Shown: piece by piece, positions 11,741-22,615 of the stretch | How positions within the stretch are numbered: the stretch's first letter is position 1 | Layout of the letters: each line of letters starts with the position of its first letter | Assembly (NCBI GenBank): GCA_963682025.1 | Contig: OY821519.1 | Coordinates: forward strand, 66,830,783-66,894,782 | Direction of reading: 5' to 3' | Source: Cordilura impudica | Lineage: Eukaryota; Arthropoda; Insecta; Diptera; Scathophagidae | Length of the DNA stretch: 64,000 nt | Notes under the pieces: generated by a model | What the model saw: only the letters and a program-made list of their open reading frames with translations | What the model was told of the DNA's origin: nothing | Database searches by the model: none | Translations under genes and position numbers: made by a program

Positions 11741-12441
11741 GTATCATCTACCATGGAGCACAATCAAGCACATCCTCTGATCTATCACCAATGTCCGAAC
11801 AAAAATCATTGCCACGTCGCGGTCGTTCAAGGTATCATCATCAATTATATCAGTTTTCCACCAACACAACACCGCGACATCATAACAATAGCAAAAACTC
11901 GAATTCCGCCAATAATTCGAATCCGAATAAGATTCTATCGCCACGTAGTGGTGTCGGTAATCTAAAATCCATATCGAGTACATTTAAATCACAAGATTCC
12001 ATACAATGTCACATACCCACATTGGTTAAGTCACCCTCCATAACACAACAGCAACAGCAGCAACAACAAAAACACAATCAATCCACAAACATTAACACTT
12101 CCAGTAGTTTTACCAGTAGTAATTGCAGCAAATTATCACAACAACCATTACTCGTAACACCCAAAATTGCACCACACCATTCCCAGCAACATACAATGAA
12201 TATAACGAATGACCACCAACACCAACTGCACCACCACCACTCACCATCCGACCTGCTAGATAATAGTTGTACTAATTCCCTGGCATCTGTAGCCCCCTCC
12301 CTGGCATGCATGCAACCCTCGTCACAATTTCGTCCCATAGCACATAAGGCCGATGAGGGTCTATCGGGTGGTACTCTATTGAATCCATCAACTGCACCCC
12401 TATCGTCAAAGTTCTTTTCGGCACCAACATTGCCCAAATAG
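11741..12441 (+). CDS. Dscam2: Dscam-family C-terminal exon up to the first stop
   Basis: This 701-nt exon follows an excellent acceptor and completes the Ser codon begun at 4202, then reads IIYHGAQSSTSSDLSPMSEQ, a signature I recognise from fly Dscam tails. It continues with a basic block (KSLPRRGRSRYHHQ), Ser/Asn-rich sequence, a conserved-looking island (LKSISSTFKSQDSIQCH), a polyglutamine tract near 12049-12069, a His-rich patch near 12210-12240 and the end SSKFFSAPTLPK before TAG at 12439. It encodes 232 residues of disordered cytoplasmic tail. The open frame that begins at 11707 includes intron sequence; the true exon begins at 11741. The stop is followed in frame by 45 sense codons, described separately. 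A possible AATAAA lies at 12782. Paralogue choice (Dscam2) is probable, not proven. Confidence 0.82.
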
Positions 12442-12579
12442 GATACGGCCCTTGGGGGCAGTCTAGATGGAAGTCTAATCGATAGCGATGGTATAGTCAA
12501 TAGTTTTGGCTATAATATCGGTGAGATTTCATGTACCTACACGAACCCCATTGATCAGAAATTTGATTTTGAGTCATAG
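12442..12579 (+). CDS. In-frame extension after the Dscam-family stop (possible readthrough or alternative tail)
   Basis: Directly after the TAG at 12439 the same frame stays open for 45 codons to a second TAG at 12577. The peptide looks coding: balanced, non-repetitive and acidic, with SLIDSDG, SFGYNIGEIS and NPIDQKFDFES. Base composition stays less AT-rich than the following 3' flank. A consensus-like splice donor G|GTGAGATT occurs at 12520/12521 in phase 1. Three explanations fit: translational readthrough of the first stop, splicing from a phase-0 donor to the acceptor-like CCCAAATAG at 12441, or a former coding end cut off by a recent nonsense change. I cannot choose between them from one sequence. 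Confidence 0.5.
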   Translation, partial: DTALGGSLDGSLIDSDGIVNSFGYNIGEISCTYTNPIDQKFDFES

Positions 12580-14200
12580 GATTAGGTCAAGACCTTATTA
12601 GATGATGACGCTTAACAAAAATGTTAAGGGAATTTTTATTTACAACACTTAGAGTATTTCAAATTAATTCCATCAATGTTGATGAATTTATTTTGTGTCA
12701 TAATATGAAGCAAAAAATCGGAAACAATGTTTCCGGAACATCTTACTTCTTAAACGAACGTTAGTTTGTGTAAAGTACAAAAATAAAAGACACAAAACTA
12801 TTGGGTCGTGTTTTAGAAAGAGGTTAGACTACTTAGGCTAACTTGGCCAATCGGTTGTAGTGGTCAATTTTATATCGAAAGGATTTTATGTAAAATATTT
12901 CTAAATTTTTAAAACATGAGGACACCTTTGAAAATTATTAAATTTATAATAATAGTTTTTCGTCCAAACCTTCAACATAAGACTTCACAACCTACGATAA
13001 AGTTTTCTATCAATTATACAAAATTTACAAACTTTAGGAAAAATTTTAAATAAATAATTAATGTTCCGAAACAAGAACACATTTTCATTATAAATTATTT
13101 ATGCCAAAGGAATATTTAACCCAGCTATTTTTGGGAGCACATAAATAACTGCTGATCAATGTATCTTTTATTTAATCAATTCCAAACGACCAAATCGAGC
13201 GTTAAACCCGGCTCGTTGTTATATGAATATCGTTAATTTACGAAAATTTTCATCCTCTGTCAAAATTTGCGAGCTTATAGCTAAAGTCATTTTGGCTTAA
13301 ATGAGTTAAACAAATAACTAAAAAAAACTTTCTTCTTTAATATTTTAATTTTGGAACATAAGATACTTTGGCAGTCATGGCTCTAAATACAATTGTTGTA
13401 ATAAGCTAGGAAAATTTTGAGCTCTACAACTTAAATATTTATGGTCGACTCCCCGTCTAAGCAACCATAAAATTTCACAAACTGAAAGTTGTGTGTATCA
13501 CTTTCTCACCTTCAGATTTTCATAAATTAATTTTTGCGATTCATTTCTATGCTTCATTTGGTCATAGAAATTTAAGAACTTTTTTGTGATCTAAAAAGAA
13601 ACAATGGACCTTACTACACAAAAATTCAGAACGGAATATTGTAAATAATTTTTAAAAATGTACGGCCCTTTGAACCTTTGAAAAGAGTATTATTTAGAGA
13701 ACTAAATTACAACTTTTATGAAAGGACACCATTTATTAAAAAGCTCCCACCAACACAAGTAGCCATTTTGTAACTTTTTAGGATACATGTATTACGAGAA
13801 ATTTTAATCGAAGCATATATTTGTTCACAATTATTGAGTAAAACAAAATAAATGGGTTTAGTTTTTCTGTTTTACTAAATAATTTAATTATAAATAAACG
13901 AAATGAGGGCTATAGTTTTTTGAAACTTATCACAAAAATTATAATAAGAACAGAAAAGTGATAAAATAATTAAGCAATTAATCTCACAATAGTTTCGTAC
14001 TAGCTCAATATACTTTGTCAATAGTTTCTGGATTGCTTTCAGTTCCAAATGATACGATATCTCTAATTCCTCAAATTAGGCATTGGTTTGATCAATGCTC
14101 CAGTCGAGCCATTTGTTTAGGTTTGGGAATAAAAATTAGTAACTCGGTACTTAAGTCAGAATATATCGCTCCTGCGGTGCAATATCGACAATATCTTAAA
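12580..14200. other. Non-coding flank of the Dscam-family C-terminal exon
   Basis: AT-rich DNA that may contain a 3' UTR (possible AATAAA at 12782) and then intron or intergenic sequence. The frame at 14015-14203 has no recognisable homology and runs into a MITE, so it is not called. Confidence 0.4.
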
Positions 14201-14407
14201 TGAGGAATCACGTTCAAAGTTTTCTTGTTTATTAAAAATACGATTACGCCCTAAAATAAGCCTACAGATATTGACTTAAAAAGTCCCAAGAAATTAACTT
14301 AAAGAGTCCTAAGAAATTAACTTAAAGAGTCCTAAGTCAATTCTGTAGGCTTATTGTAGGGCCTAAGTATTTTGAATAAGCAAGAAAACTTTGAACGTGA
14401 TTCCTCA
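14201..14407. mobile_element. 207-bp MITE with long inverted arms and internal 23-bp repeats
   Basis: The ends TGAGGAATCACGTTCAAAG and CTTTGAACGTGATTCCTCA are perfect inverted repeats for about 27 bp and remain similar for roughly 75 bp per arm, through AATAAGCCTACAGA and ATTGACTTA. The centre is a 23-bp tandem repeat (AGTCCTAAGAAATTAACTT plus AAAG) present about 2.6 times. There is no coding capacity. The whole unit could fold into one long hairpin. Confidence 0.8.
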
Positions 14408-14489
14408 ACTACACTCACAAGAAGTCTTGGAACCGGTCAAATAAATTAGTATAATATTAACCGTTCATAGTTTTTCCTTTTTAAAAGAA

Positions 14490-15895
14490 AGTTCACTAGA
14501 GTGGTCCTTAAAATTGAAAATACGATTTTGGGGACAGGCGGGGTCCAGTTCGTTACCTTTCAATATAAAACTAATAAATGTGAAGTTTGGGGATAACTGG
14601 ATAAAGAAAAGTCGCAACAGAAATCGATTGGAAATTTCAAGTGTGTTTATATGGGGAAAATATGACCATATCTTTCTACAAATTAATTTTTCCGACAAGT
14701 TGCTATAAGAATCGGGATCACTATTAAATTATCTTTTCAAAAAGCTATCAAAAATTAAATATCGAACAAAAATTCGCCAAGAAATATCAAATGCCCCAGA
14801 CACTTTTGTGCCAAAAAAAAACTATGTCATGAAACTTGATAGCATTTTTTTCAACTTTGAGAAATTGATTAAAGCCATAATTTTTAATAATTGGTTAACG
14901 TTCCCGGATTTATTCCAAACTTTGGGAACGGAAGAATACATAATTGGTTATAATATTTTAAGTAACGCTTTTAAAAATTCAACAGTATTTGCAAAATATT
15001 TGAATTTTTCAATAAATTGTCTTTTCTTAGCTTGGGGTCATATGTGACCCCAATTCCAAAAGAGTTAATGCGGTCATATTGTTTTCTTCTGAAACCCTAA
15101 GCTATAAAGATAAAATATAACATTTAAAATTAGAAAAGCGATGAAATTTTGATACAAGGTATTTAGAAAGGGCACATTTACAGAATATTTTACAAAAATC
15201 CCATTTTTCTCGAAATCCGCAAAAATAAAATCCTTGTCAAAAAAATTATGATGTAGGGATTTACCCAAAAAATCATACAGTTAATCACCTGCATGTATTT
15301 AATAAAACTTTAAATTGTCAAATCCAGTTTTTTAAATTTTGTTTAAGAAAATTTTTCAAAACTTGAAAAAGGAGTTTTCAAAATTTTATCAACAAAATTT
15401 CCCATTTTCGGTCTCAATGCGCAATAGGTTAACAACGTGGTAATAAAACAATACTTCACATTTGATTACTTATAAGTATAGAGATAATAACAGTTATGGC
15501 TTTAATCAATTTCTCAAAGTTGAAAAAAATGCTATCAAATTTCATGACCTAGTTTTTTTTTGGCACAAAAGTGGTCTGGGGCATTTGCTATTTCTTGGCG
15601 AGTTTTTACTCGATTTTGAATTTTTATAGCTTTTTGAAAAGATAATTTAAAACTGATCCCGATTCTTATAACAACTTGTCGCAAAAGTTAAAATTTTCGT
15701 AAAATCTGAAGAAAGTCCTATTTTCCCCATATAAACACACTTGAAATTTTCATTCGATCTCCGGCGCGAATTTTCTTTATCCGATTGTCCCCAAACTTCA
15801 CATTTATTAGTTTTATACTGAAAGGTAATAAACTGGACCCCACCTATCCCCAAAATCGCAATTTGAAAAATGTCCATATAAGGTAGGACCACTCT
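14490..15895. mobile_element. Large foldback element with arms of about 400 bp
   Basis: The left arm (about 14490-14900) and right arm (about 15495-15895) are imperfect reverse complements. Shared blocks in complementary order include TATAAAACTAATAAATGTGA, GTGTGTTTATATGGGGAAAA, TTTTGTGCCAAAAAAA and TTTCAACTTTGAGAAATTGA. The 0.6-kb spacer contains the hairpin GGGGTCATATGTGACCCC near 15034. No transposase frame is visible. Outer ends are approximate and the target duplication is not resolved. Confidence 0.72.
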
Positions 15896-17014
15896 ACAGT
15901 CCACATACCAAAAAACTATCGCCATGACCTAATGAACTACTTCGGAGCCGGTTTGCCTGGTGCTCATTAGTATTTCGATTAAAAAAATCCAAACTTTGCT
16001 TTGAAATTGTCATCAAGTTGTGTTAAAGGTCAGTCATAAGCAAATGCGGGGCTTACTCAAAATTTGACATTTGCCTGTCAATAGTTGGTAGTTGACGGGA
16101 GCCATGCTGACTTTGTTTAACTGCGAGGGAAGTTTAAAAATGAAAAAAGGACACGGATTTATTGAACCGCTCTCATTCCTGCTTTGGAACTGATGCCGCA
16201 GGTTAATCTTTATAAGTAGCTATGGTTGAAAAATCCACGCATTGCTGTTCTAATGTTTAATGTTCCTCCAAATAAGCGACAATATGTCCTATGAGAGTTC
16301 TAACAAATTCTAATATTCAAATTTTTGCTTCTTGTGAATGGTGTAACCTCATCAAACCACATGCTACACATTTAAGGAACGTTTGGCTTCTTTAAATTAT
16401 GTCCGTAATAACTGCGACCATCCACATTAAATTTTGTTTCTTTTGAAAATATATATTCCGACACTCAGCATAGGTATGGGATTCCTTGCAAAGTCTCATC
16501 CATTTTTGATGAAATATTTATAATGTAGGCTTTCATTGATTTTATCCATTTAACATTGGAATTTTTTGACAAAATCTGGTAGATTTGTTTGGTATTTCCC
16601 TATAGAAAGAATAATTGTTTTTACGATTTGTAGATAATCAATGAGGACACCCTTGCCGTCATTCCCTCTTTGAGTTTGATAAAATTTGGCATGAATATTT
16701 TATCCAAAGGAAATTACCAAACTCTTGTTCTATTAGTTTTCGAAATATGGTGGCACGAAAATTGAAAAATGCAAAAAATTTAGACCATTTTGTAATTGTA
16801 ATTGTTATTGTAATTGTGTTTATCTTCAAAATTGTTTACCATATAAGTCCAACCTTATTTAGTCTTATATAAAAGATATGCTGTTAAAGACGTGTACCTA
16901 TATTTCATTTGCAAAAGCTCAAAAAACATTATCGCATGATCAAAATTTTCTAATAGAGTAACATTATCTAGTTTTGTGGGAAATATAATAAGTGCGTTTT
17001 TTTGGTTCCTAAGA
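15896..17014. other. Non-coding stretch
   Basis: AT-rich, no gene or recognised transposon. A short TGTAAT microsatellite occurs near 16791-16820. Confidence 0.4.
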
Positions 17015-17381
17015 CCTGTAATATTAATAGGCAAGGCGATTTCTTGTGACCGATGTTTTGTTCTAACTTTTTATCCCAATTTTGACCAAATGTATATTAT
17101 TTGAAAACAATTTCTTTTTAGCCGTTTTTCAGATTTACAGATTTTTAAATTTTTTCCTTTATTTTGAATAAATTGCATTTAAAGTTGCAACTAACACATA
17201 TATAAAATTATACATATGCTATGTGTGTTTTATTAAATTTGTTAATGTGTTTATTAATGAGTTTGTTATCTTCATTCACAATAATAATAAACCATAAATG
17301 TGTTGGTTTGTGAATTGGCTGAGTTGAAAAATAAAGCTGCCTAGAAATTGCACTTGAATTTCGAGCACTGAAATCTGCTAG
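17015..17381 (+). mobile_element. Non-autonomous Helitron-like element (copy 1)
   Basis: Member of a family of about 350 bp that begins (TC)TATAATATTAATAGGC and ends with a small hairpin, 12 bases and CTAG before a T. This copy has a mutated start (CTGTAATATTAATAGGCAAG), keeps the internal CTAACACATA and GTTGGTTTGTGAATTGGCT blocks, and ends CTGCTAG|T. It has no coding capacity. Confidence 0.65.
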
Positions 17382-17556
17382 TATAAATAAAAGAGTAATA
17401 TTAAATGGATTTCTTTTTCAAACTTGACTTTACAATTTTGTATTTGTCAACAATTTTGTGTTGCAACTTATATGAATTTAATAATTAATAGAATAAATTT
17501 AGAATAGAGCTTAAACAACTATTTTTTTTTATAAATGAATGAATTAACGTGAGTGA

Positions 17557-18145
17557 TACAAGTAAATCATTATAGTCGGTCTATACGGATACCCTATATC
17601 ATGCGTTTATAGACCCAATCTCTTATGTTCTACTAATTAGATAGAGAAAATGTACATAAACCAAGTTTGAGTGGCATTGTTAATAATTTTTTTGCCTTCC
17701 GTTATGAGAAAGTTCATATCGGATGCTATATTTATATAGTGAGTAGGCTGAACAATGGACTTATTCTGACCATAAGGTCACTGGTTTCTTGAAAAACATA
17801 TACAAACCAAACTTGAGAAAAAACTGTGCAATATTTTTGTTTTTTGATAGATTTAAGGGAAGATCGGGAATTAGCGTTATATGGGGGCTATGAATAAGAA
17901 TTGTCCTATATGGCTTATTTTTGGACTACTGAGAAATATATGTAATAAAGATACAGAAACCCAATTTGACCGAGGTCTATATGTGAATTTTGTTTGATCA
18001 CATAAGGGTTATTTGTATGTATGAGGACTGGGTCGGAATAAGCTAAATTTCATCAAATTGATTCTAAGTCGATTCGTAAAATAATTTTGATAGTTACATA
18101 CATTAGCTCAAATTCATTATACCCGGACCAGATTGTGTATAGGAT
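17557..18145 (+). repeat. Family A repeat, diverged and shortened
   Basis: Starts ACAAGTAAATCATTATAGTC, keeps the TTGATAGATTTAAGGGAAGA and ATATGGGGGCTATGA landmarks, and ends near ATACCCGGACCAGATTG. The ACGG run is missing, so this is an old copy. Confidence 0.65.
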
Positions 18146-18184
18146 AATTACTTTTTATACTAAATTTTATACTTTTAATTTTAA

Positions 18185-18732
18185 TACCATATACCCTGTG
18201 AGGTCAGGATATAATGAGTTTGTGCTGATGTTTGAAAGTGCCAATAATATTTGAGCTCGATCCAAATTTTATTATACCGATTGCTTCAGACTCCCTTTCT
18301 GAATCAATTTAGCAATGTCCGTCCATCCGTCTGTCTGTCCGCCCTTCTACGTATCCATGTATGGTCACAAATATAAATATATTTTGATGAAATTTCGTAG
18401 GACTAACGTTTTTGAAATTAGTGAAAATCGGTGCATGTTCGCAGATAGGCCCATGCAAATGGATTATAAGATCGAAATGAATATATAGATCTCGATCAAA
18501 TTAATTTTCCATTAGTCGATATGGATATACCATTAACCAGTAGTTAAAAATAAACATCATGGGGCAATTCTAAGTCATAGCCCGCATAGAAGCTGCTTCC
18601 CGATCTTCTCTTATACCTATCAACAACAGAAATATTGCATTTTTCTCAAAATTGGGTTTGTATATGTTTTTCAAAATATTAGTGGCTTTACCAAGTACGG
18701 TCAGGATCGGTCAATTTTTCGACCTAGTCCCG
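18185..18732 (-). repeat. Family A repeat, diverged
   Basis: The head ATACCATATACCCTGTGAGG and the GTCCGTCCATCCGTCTGTC run near 18318 identify it as an inverted family A copy. It decays after the sequence equivalent to CCAAGTACGGTCAGGATCGG. Confidence 0.6.
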
Positions 18733-18936
18733 TTTACTTTTTATGCTTTTTCCTTAATCAGGAAAATTTGTCCGCATTTCTTTTGCCCGTTTTCTCAATA
18801 GAGATTATCTTTTATCCCAACGAGAAACTGCCGATTAAAGATATTTGGTTTTCTCAATGTCTGGTTTGCTTCTATTTTGTCGCAAAGCTAACCGGCACTC
18901 ATCTGCCAGTTATTTATTTATCGTACAGATAAATTA

Positions 18937-19036
18937 TTCTCCCAACTTTCATATCAATTTTGAGAGGCATTGTCAACTGAGAATAGTTCTCCCAACTTTC
19001 GTACGTATTTTGAGAGGCATTGCCAACTGAAAATAA
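18937..19036 (+). repeat. Two tandem copies of a 50-bp unit
   Basis: TTCTCCCAACTTTC starts at 18937 and again at 18987, with GAGAGGCATTG and CAACTGA(G/A)AATA in the same places in both units. The copies differ at only a few positions. The flanking sequence (18780-19150) is full of related fragments such as CGAAAACC(A/G)GCA. Confidence 0.65.
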
Positions 19037-19778
19037 TGTTTTTGCTGTTACATTGCGAAAACCAAAATTGTTAACCGGCAGTTTATCGGTCCAATAAATT
19101 TATGTCCTGGTTAAGTAACAGGCAGTTTGACGATACATTGCGAAAACCGGCATTTGCCTTCTTTCGAAAATGTTTGATTTTTCTAGCTGATTTTTTTAAA
19201 ACGTACGTTGTGGTTTCACTTAAATTCAATTGTTTTTAAAGAAAAATAACTTGTAATTTCTCATATGGTTGGCTTAAAAATTTTTTTTTATGAAAAATAT
19301 TTGCTTAATTGTTACTTAAATACAAAAATTCATATCCACGTTAGTAGAAAAATATGAAAAATATTTATGCTTCCATTAAAATTTCACGTACTGTAGTCCT
19401 TCGAACCGAAAGACAGCAACAATAACTCCTACATATTTAAAAAAAAAGTTTCTGAGCTAAATAATCACTATTCGAATAGGTAATTTTAAGGATGCCACTA
19501 AACTTTTAAGAAATCAAGCCATGACCGCGAGAGTACCTTAAAAGACATTACATTCGATTTCCATTTTGTTATTAAAATCGATAAGTTACAAGCATCATCT
19601 CTAAAAATGTCATACATATACGAAGTGGCTCTAGGAAATATCGCCAAATGAAAAATCACAAAAAAATATTAAAAATTGCGCAATGAAAAATAACCCGAAA
19701 AAAAGTTTAAAATCGCCCGAAAAAATATGAAATTTTGCCCAAAAAATATAAAAAATTACTCAAACAAAAAAAATAAAT

Positions 19779-20127
19779 ATATAATATTAATAGGCTAGGT
19801 GATTTCCTATTACCGATGTTTTGTTCTACCGTTTTATCCCTATTTGGACCAAACGTATAATATTTGAGAGGTACTTCTTTTTGGCTGTTCACCAGACTTA
19901 CAGATTTTTAAATTTTTTCCTTTTATTTTAAGTAAATTGCATTTAAATTTGCCACTAACACATACATAAAATTATACGTATGCTATGTGTGTGTTTATTA
20001 AGTTTGTAAATATGTTTGCTTCATTCACAATAATAAACCAAAAAAAGTGTTGGTTTGTGAATTGGCTAAGTTGAGAAATAAAATTTCCTACAAATTGCAC
20101 TGGAATTTCGAGCGCTGGAATCTGATA
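19779..20127 (+). mobile_element. Non-autonomous Helitron-like element (copy 2)
   Basis: Begins ATAATATTAATAGGCTAGGT and ends at a decayed terminus (CTGATAA instead of CTGCTAG) after the hairpin-like TGGAATTTCGAG. The central GTGTTGGTTTGTGAATTGG block is intact. Confidence 0.6.
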
Positions 20128-20459
20128 ATAAATATAAATCGCCCAAAGAAAATTAATTAAATGTTCACCTAAATAATAAAAATGGCCCGAAAATATGAAA
20201 AATGCTAAAAAAAAGCCAAAAAAATTATCAGTATTTTCCGATTTACAAGTTGACTACAACCTACATTTATTCCCTTTTGAAAAATTTTAACAAAAAATCG
20301 CATACTCTTCCGTTAACATTTTTCACCTGTGGCGGAAAGTATAGCCAGCATTTTAAAAATGCATGCAAACAGTTTGGCGCAATGTTTAAGTTCTTTCCAA
20401 TGCCATATTGTCATGCAGATGTACAAGACACCTTTCAGTTATTTTGTTAGCTGTATACT

Positions 20460-20903
20460 GAGTATCTAGGCAAGACGATTTCTTGTGACCGATATAAAAA
20501 TTGTAGTTAATAACCGATTTTGACCAAACATACCTCATTTTAAAGGTATTTCTTTTTAGCTGTGGATTAGATTAACAGACTTTTACCGTCTGGAACCTTT
20601 TTTTGGATTAATGCTCATTTAAAATTGCTACTAACACATACATAAAATATCAAAAGCCCTGCGTCGATTTGGGGATTGGCTAAAATTGATTAAAATACCT
20701 TTTGGCTCATTTAAAATTATTTATTAACATATATTCAACAAATATTTATAATTAAATTTAATGAACTTTATTTAAAAACTGTTGAATTGTCAATTGGCTG
20801 AAATGATTAGCATACCTTTAGGCTTTCAAAATATTATTTATTAAATGAAAAAATTAAATTTCATAGTATTTGCACTCAGATTTTGAGGACTGGGCTCTGC
20901 TGG
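20460..20903 (+). mobile_element. Non-autonomous Helitron-like element (copy 3, diverged)
   Basis: Shares the start TATCTAGGCAAGACGATTTC, the CTAACACATACATAAAAT block and the end CTGGGCTCTGCTGG with the family, but is longer, with a duplicated TTAAAATTATTTATTAA-type section. Confidence 0.5.
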
Positions 20904-21250
20904 TTTATATGAATATATTACAGTTATTAGGTAGATCAAAATCAAAACAAAACTTTGTTTATAGCAATTTTTATACATTTTGATTACAATTTACTAAAAT
21001 TAAAGTAAAAGAAATTGTTCAAAAACTGTAGCTAATTTTTTTTCATTTCTAATTTGTGGGTCAATTTTCATAATGAAAATGACAAATTTTTAAGAACGAA
21101 AAAAGAGCCGAAAAATAACTCAAAAAATTGTGTCACTGCTCATTTTTTCATTTGAGGGAATTTTATATGGGAGGATTTATTTTTTTTTCTTTTTTCAATT
21201 TTTCATACTTTTTTGCGATTTTTCATTGGGCGATATTTTTTAGAGCCGTA

Positions 21251-22008
21251 TGAAGTACCGTCACAAATATACTGCAAAACCAATGCATATTATATGGCTT
21301 GTTTTTGCGGTTATGGTTCGTGATTATGTTTATTTAGTACTCTTGTAACAAAGCAGCGAAAAAAATCTTAGAAAAAAATTTATTATTTAAAAATTTAAAA
21401 AAAAAATGTTTTGAATTTTACTTTTGAATTTAGTAAAAATATAATTTATATTGGAAATATATTCTTTTTATTCATATATCTTAATTTTTTTTTTCATAAA
21501 ATCATTGACATTTTATTAGAATAGTGCCCGTAAAATTTTTCATATATATTACGAAAACTTTTATGAAACTTGTAAAAACTTTCACAAAATCTAAAAAAAT
21601 GGTCACAAAATTAAGAAAATTGCTTATAAAATATTTTTAAAGTTTTGATTAATTTTATGAAATAAATGTTCTATATAAAAAAATTTTATTGCAGCTATTT
21701 TAAATTTTTGTGACAAATTACAAAAAAAAAAAAAAAAAAATTGAAAACCTTTGAGTATGATATTATGCAAATGTATGGGAATAACCGGGTTTTAGGTAAT
21801 CATTATTTATTTCTTTTAACGCTTTCATTAAACGCCTACGCTTTCATTATCAAACCAACTGTAATTTTAACAGCAACACAAATACTTTCATTGTGTATAT
21901 AAACATACAAAACTTCGCTTAAACGGTATTATAATTTCTGTAGCAAAAATCTACCGCTTAGCTTTTAACTATATTCACAAAATCATAAATATCCAATATT
22001 CAACTTAG
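21251..22008. other. Non-coding stretch before the downstream exon
   Basis: AT-rich with an A18-like homopolymer near 21722. It ends in the acceptor-like TTCAACTTAG at 22008. No other feature. Confidence 0.4.
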
Positions 22009-22486
22009 GCCTGGAGGTGTTATACGCACCCTGCATCCATTGCAGCTACAAGCTGAATGTAATGTAATTTCAAATACTGGATTTCATCAGATCCCAGTGG
22101 AGGTAGCATTGCCGCCAACTGAACGCATTGATCCAGTGGCTGCGGTTGAATGTGATGTGGAAACATTGAAAAAACTTAAATTAGGCTTAAGATCAACACT
22201 ATGGTCACGTCCTACCTCGACCACCTCACATGTGTTACGGCAACAGCAGCAGCAACAGCAGAGGCCACTGGAAACTCGTCCCACATCACAACCACAATTA
22301 CAGCAACTGCAACAACAACAGCAATTGCAATTGCAGCCATCACAACAGCAACCCCAGGTAGGGCATAAAGGATCCAAGTCACCATCGGGCACATCTCAAA
22401 AGCAAAAACAACAATCACGTCAACATTCGCCAGCCCCCACAGAAAAGCCTTTAACAGAAAAATCCGACTATTCCATATCAGTGTGA
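22009..22486 (+). CDS. Q-rich terminal coding exon, possible alternative Dscam-gene tail
   Basis: An open frame of about 158 codons runs from an acceptor to TGA at 22484. The first part is non-repetitive and protein-like (QAECNVISNTGFHQ, VEVALPPTERIDPVAAVEC, VETLKKLKLGLRS); the second part is glutamine-rich with CAG/CAA mixing (22240-22350), then Ser/Lys-rich. I do not recognise the family. Two acceptors are possible. CTTAG at 22008 gives the long frame only with a phase-2 donor; GGAG at 22016 gives it with a phase-1 donor, matching both the 4202 and the 12520 donors. It may be an alternative C-terminal exon of the upstream Dscam-family gene or the last exon of another plus-strand gene whose earlier exons are hidden in repeats. 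Confidence 0.55.
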
Positions 22487-22550
22487 AATATTTATGAATA
22501 ATATTAATTGTTACAAGTGTTTTACGATTTTTTTTCCGATCAACTACTAG

Positions 22551-22615
22551 AACAAGTTATTAAGACTGTTAAAAAGGAAACTACCAGAACCACCACTACT
22601 ACAACTACTAAGTAA
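22551..22615 (+). CDS. Candidate short 3' exon (VIKTVKKETTRTT...)
   Basis: The pyrimidine-rich tract TTTTTTTTCCGATCAACTACTAG ends an acceptor at 22550. The following phase-1 frame reads QVIKTVKKETTR, a Thr run and K, then TAA at 22613. The phase matches the donors at 4202 and 12520. It is short and partly repetitive, so the call depends on the acceptor and the phase. It could equally be 3' UTR of the exon ending at 22486. Confidence 0.3.

Larger units (their letters stand above)
19625..21250. repeat. Outer inverted repeat enclosing two Helitron-like copies
   Basis: The left boundary TGGCTCTAGGAAATATCGCC and the right boundary GGGCGATATTTTTTAGAGCC are complementary apart from a few changes. 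Both continue inward with AAATGAAAAATC(A/G)C-type sequence and degenerate GCCCGAAAAAATATGA repeats. Two Helitron-like copies (19779-20127 and 20460-20903) lie inside, so the outer element is probably older. No coding sequence recognised. Confidence 0.5.

Noticed and set aside
12078..12500. 140-codon minus-strand frame opposite the Dscam-family exon.
   Set aside because: Trp/Cys-rich shadow of His/Gln-rich coding sequence, no recognisable domain.
22087..22418. Minus-strand open frames opposite the Q-rich exon (Cys- and Val/Ala-rich translations).
   Set aside because: They are antisense shadows of CAG/CAA repeats; composition is fully explained by the plus-strand Q-rich frame.
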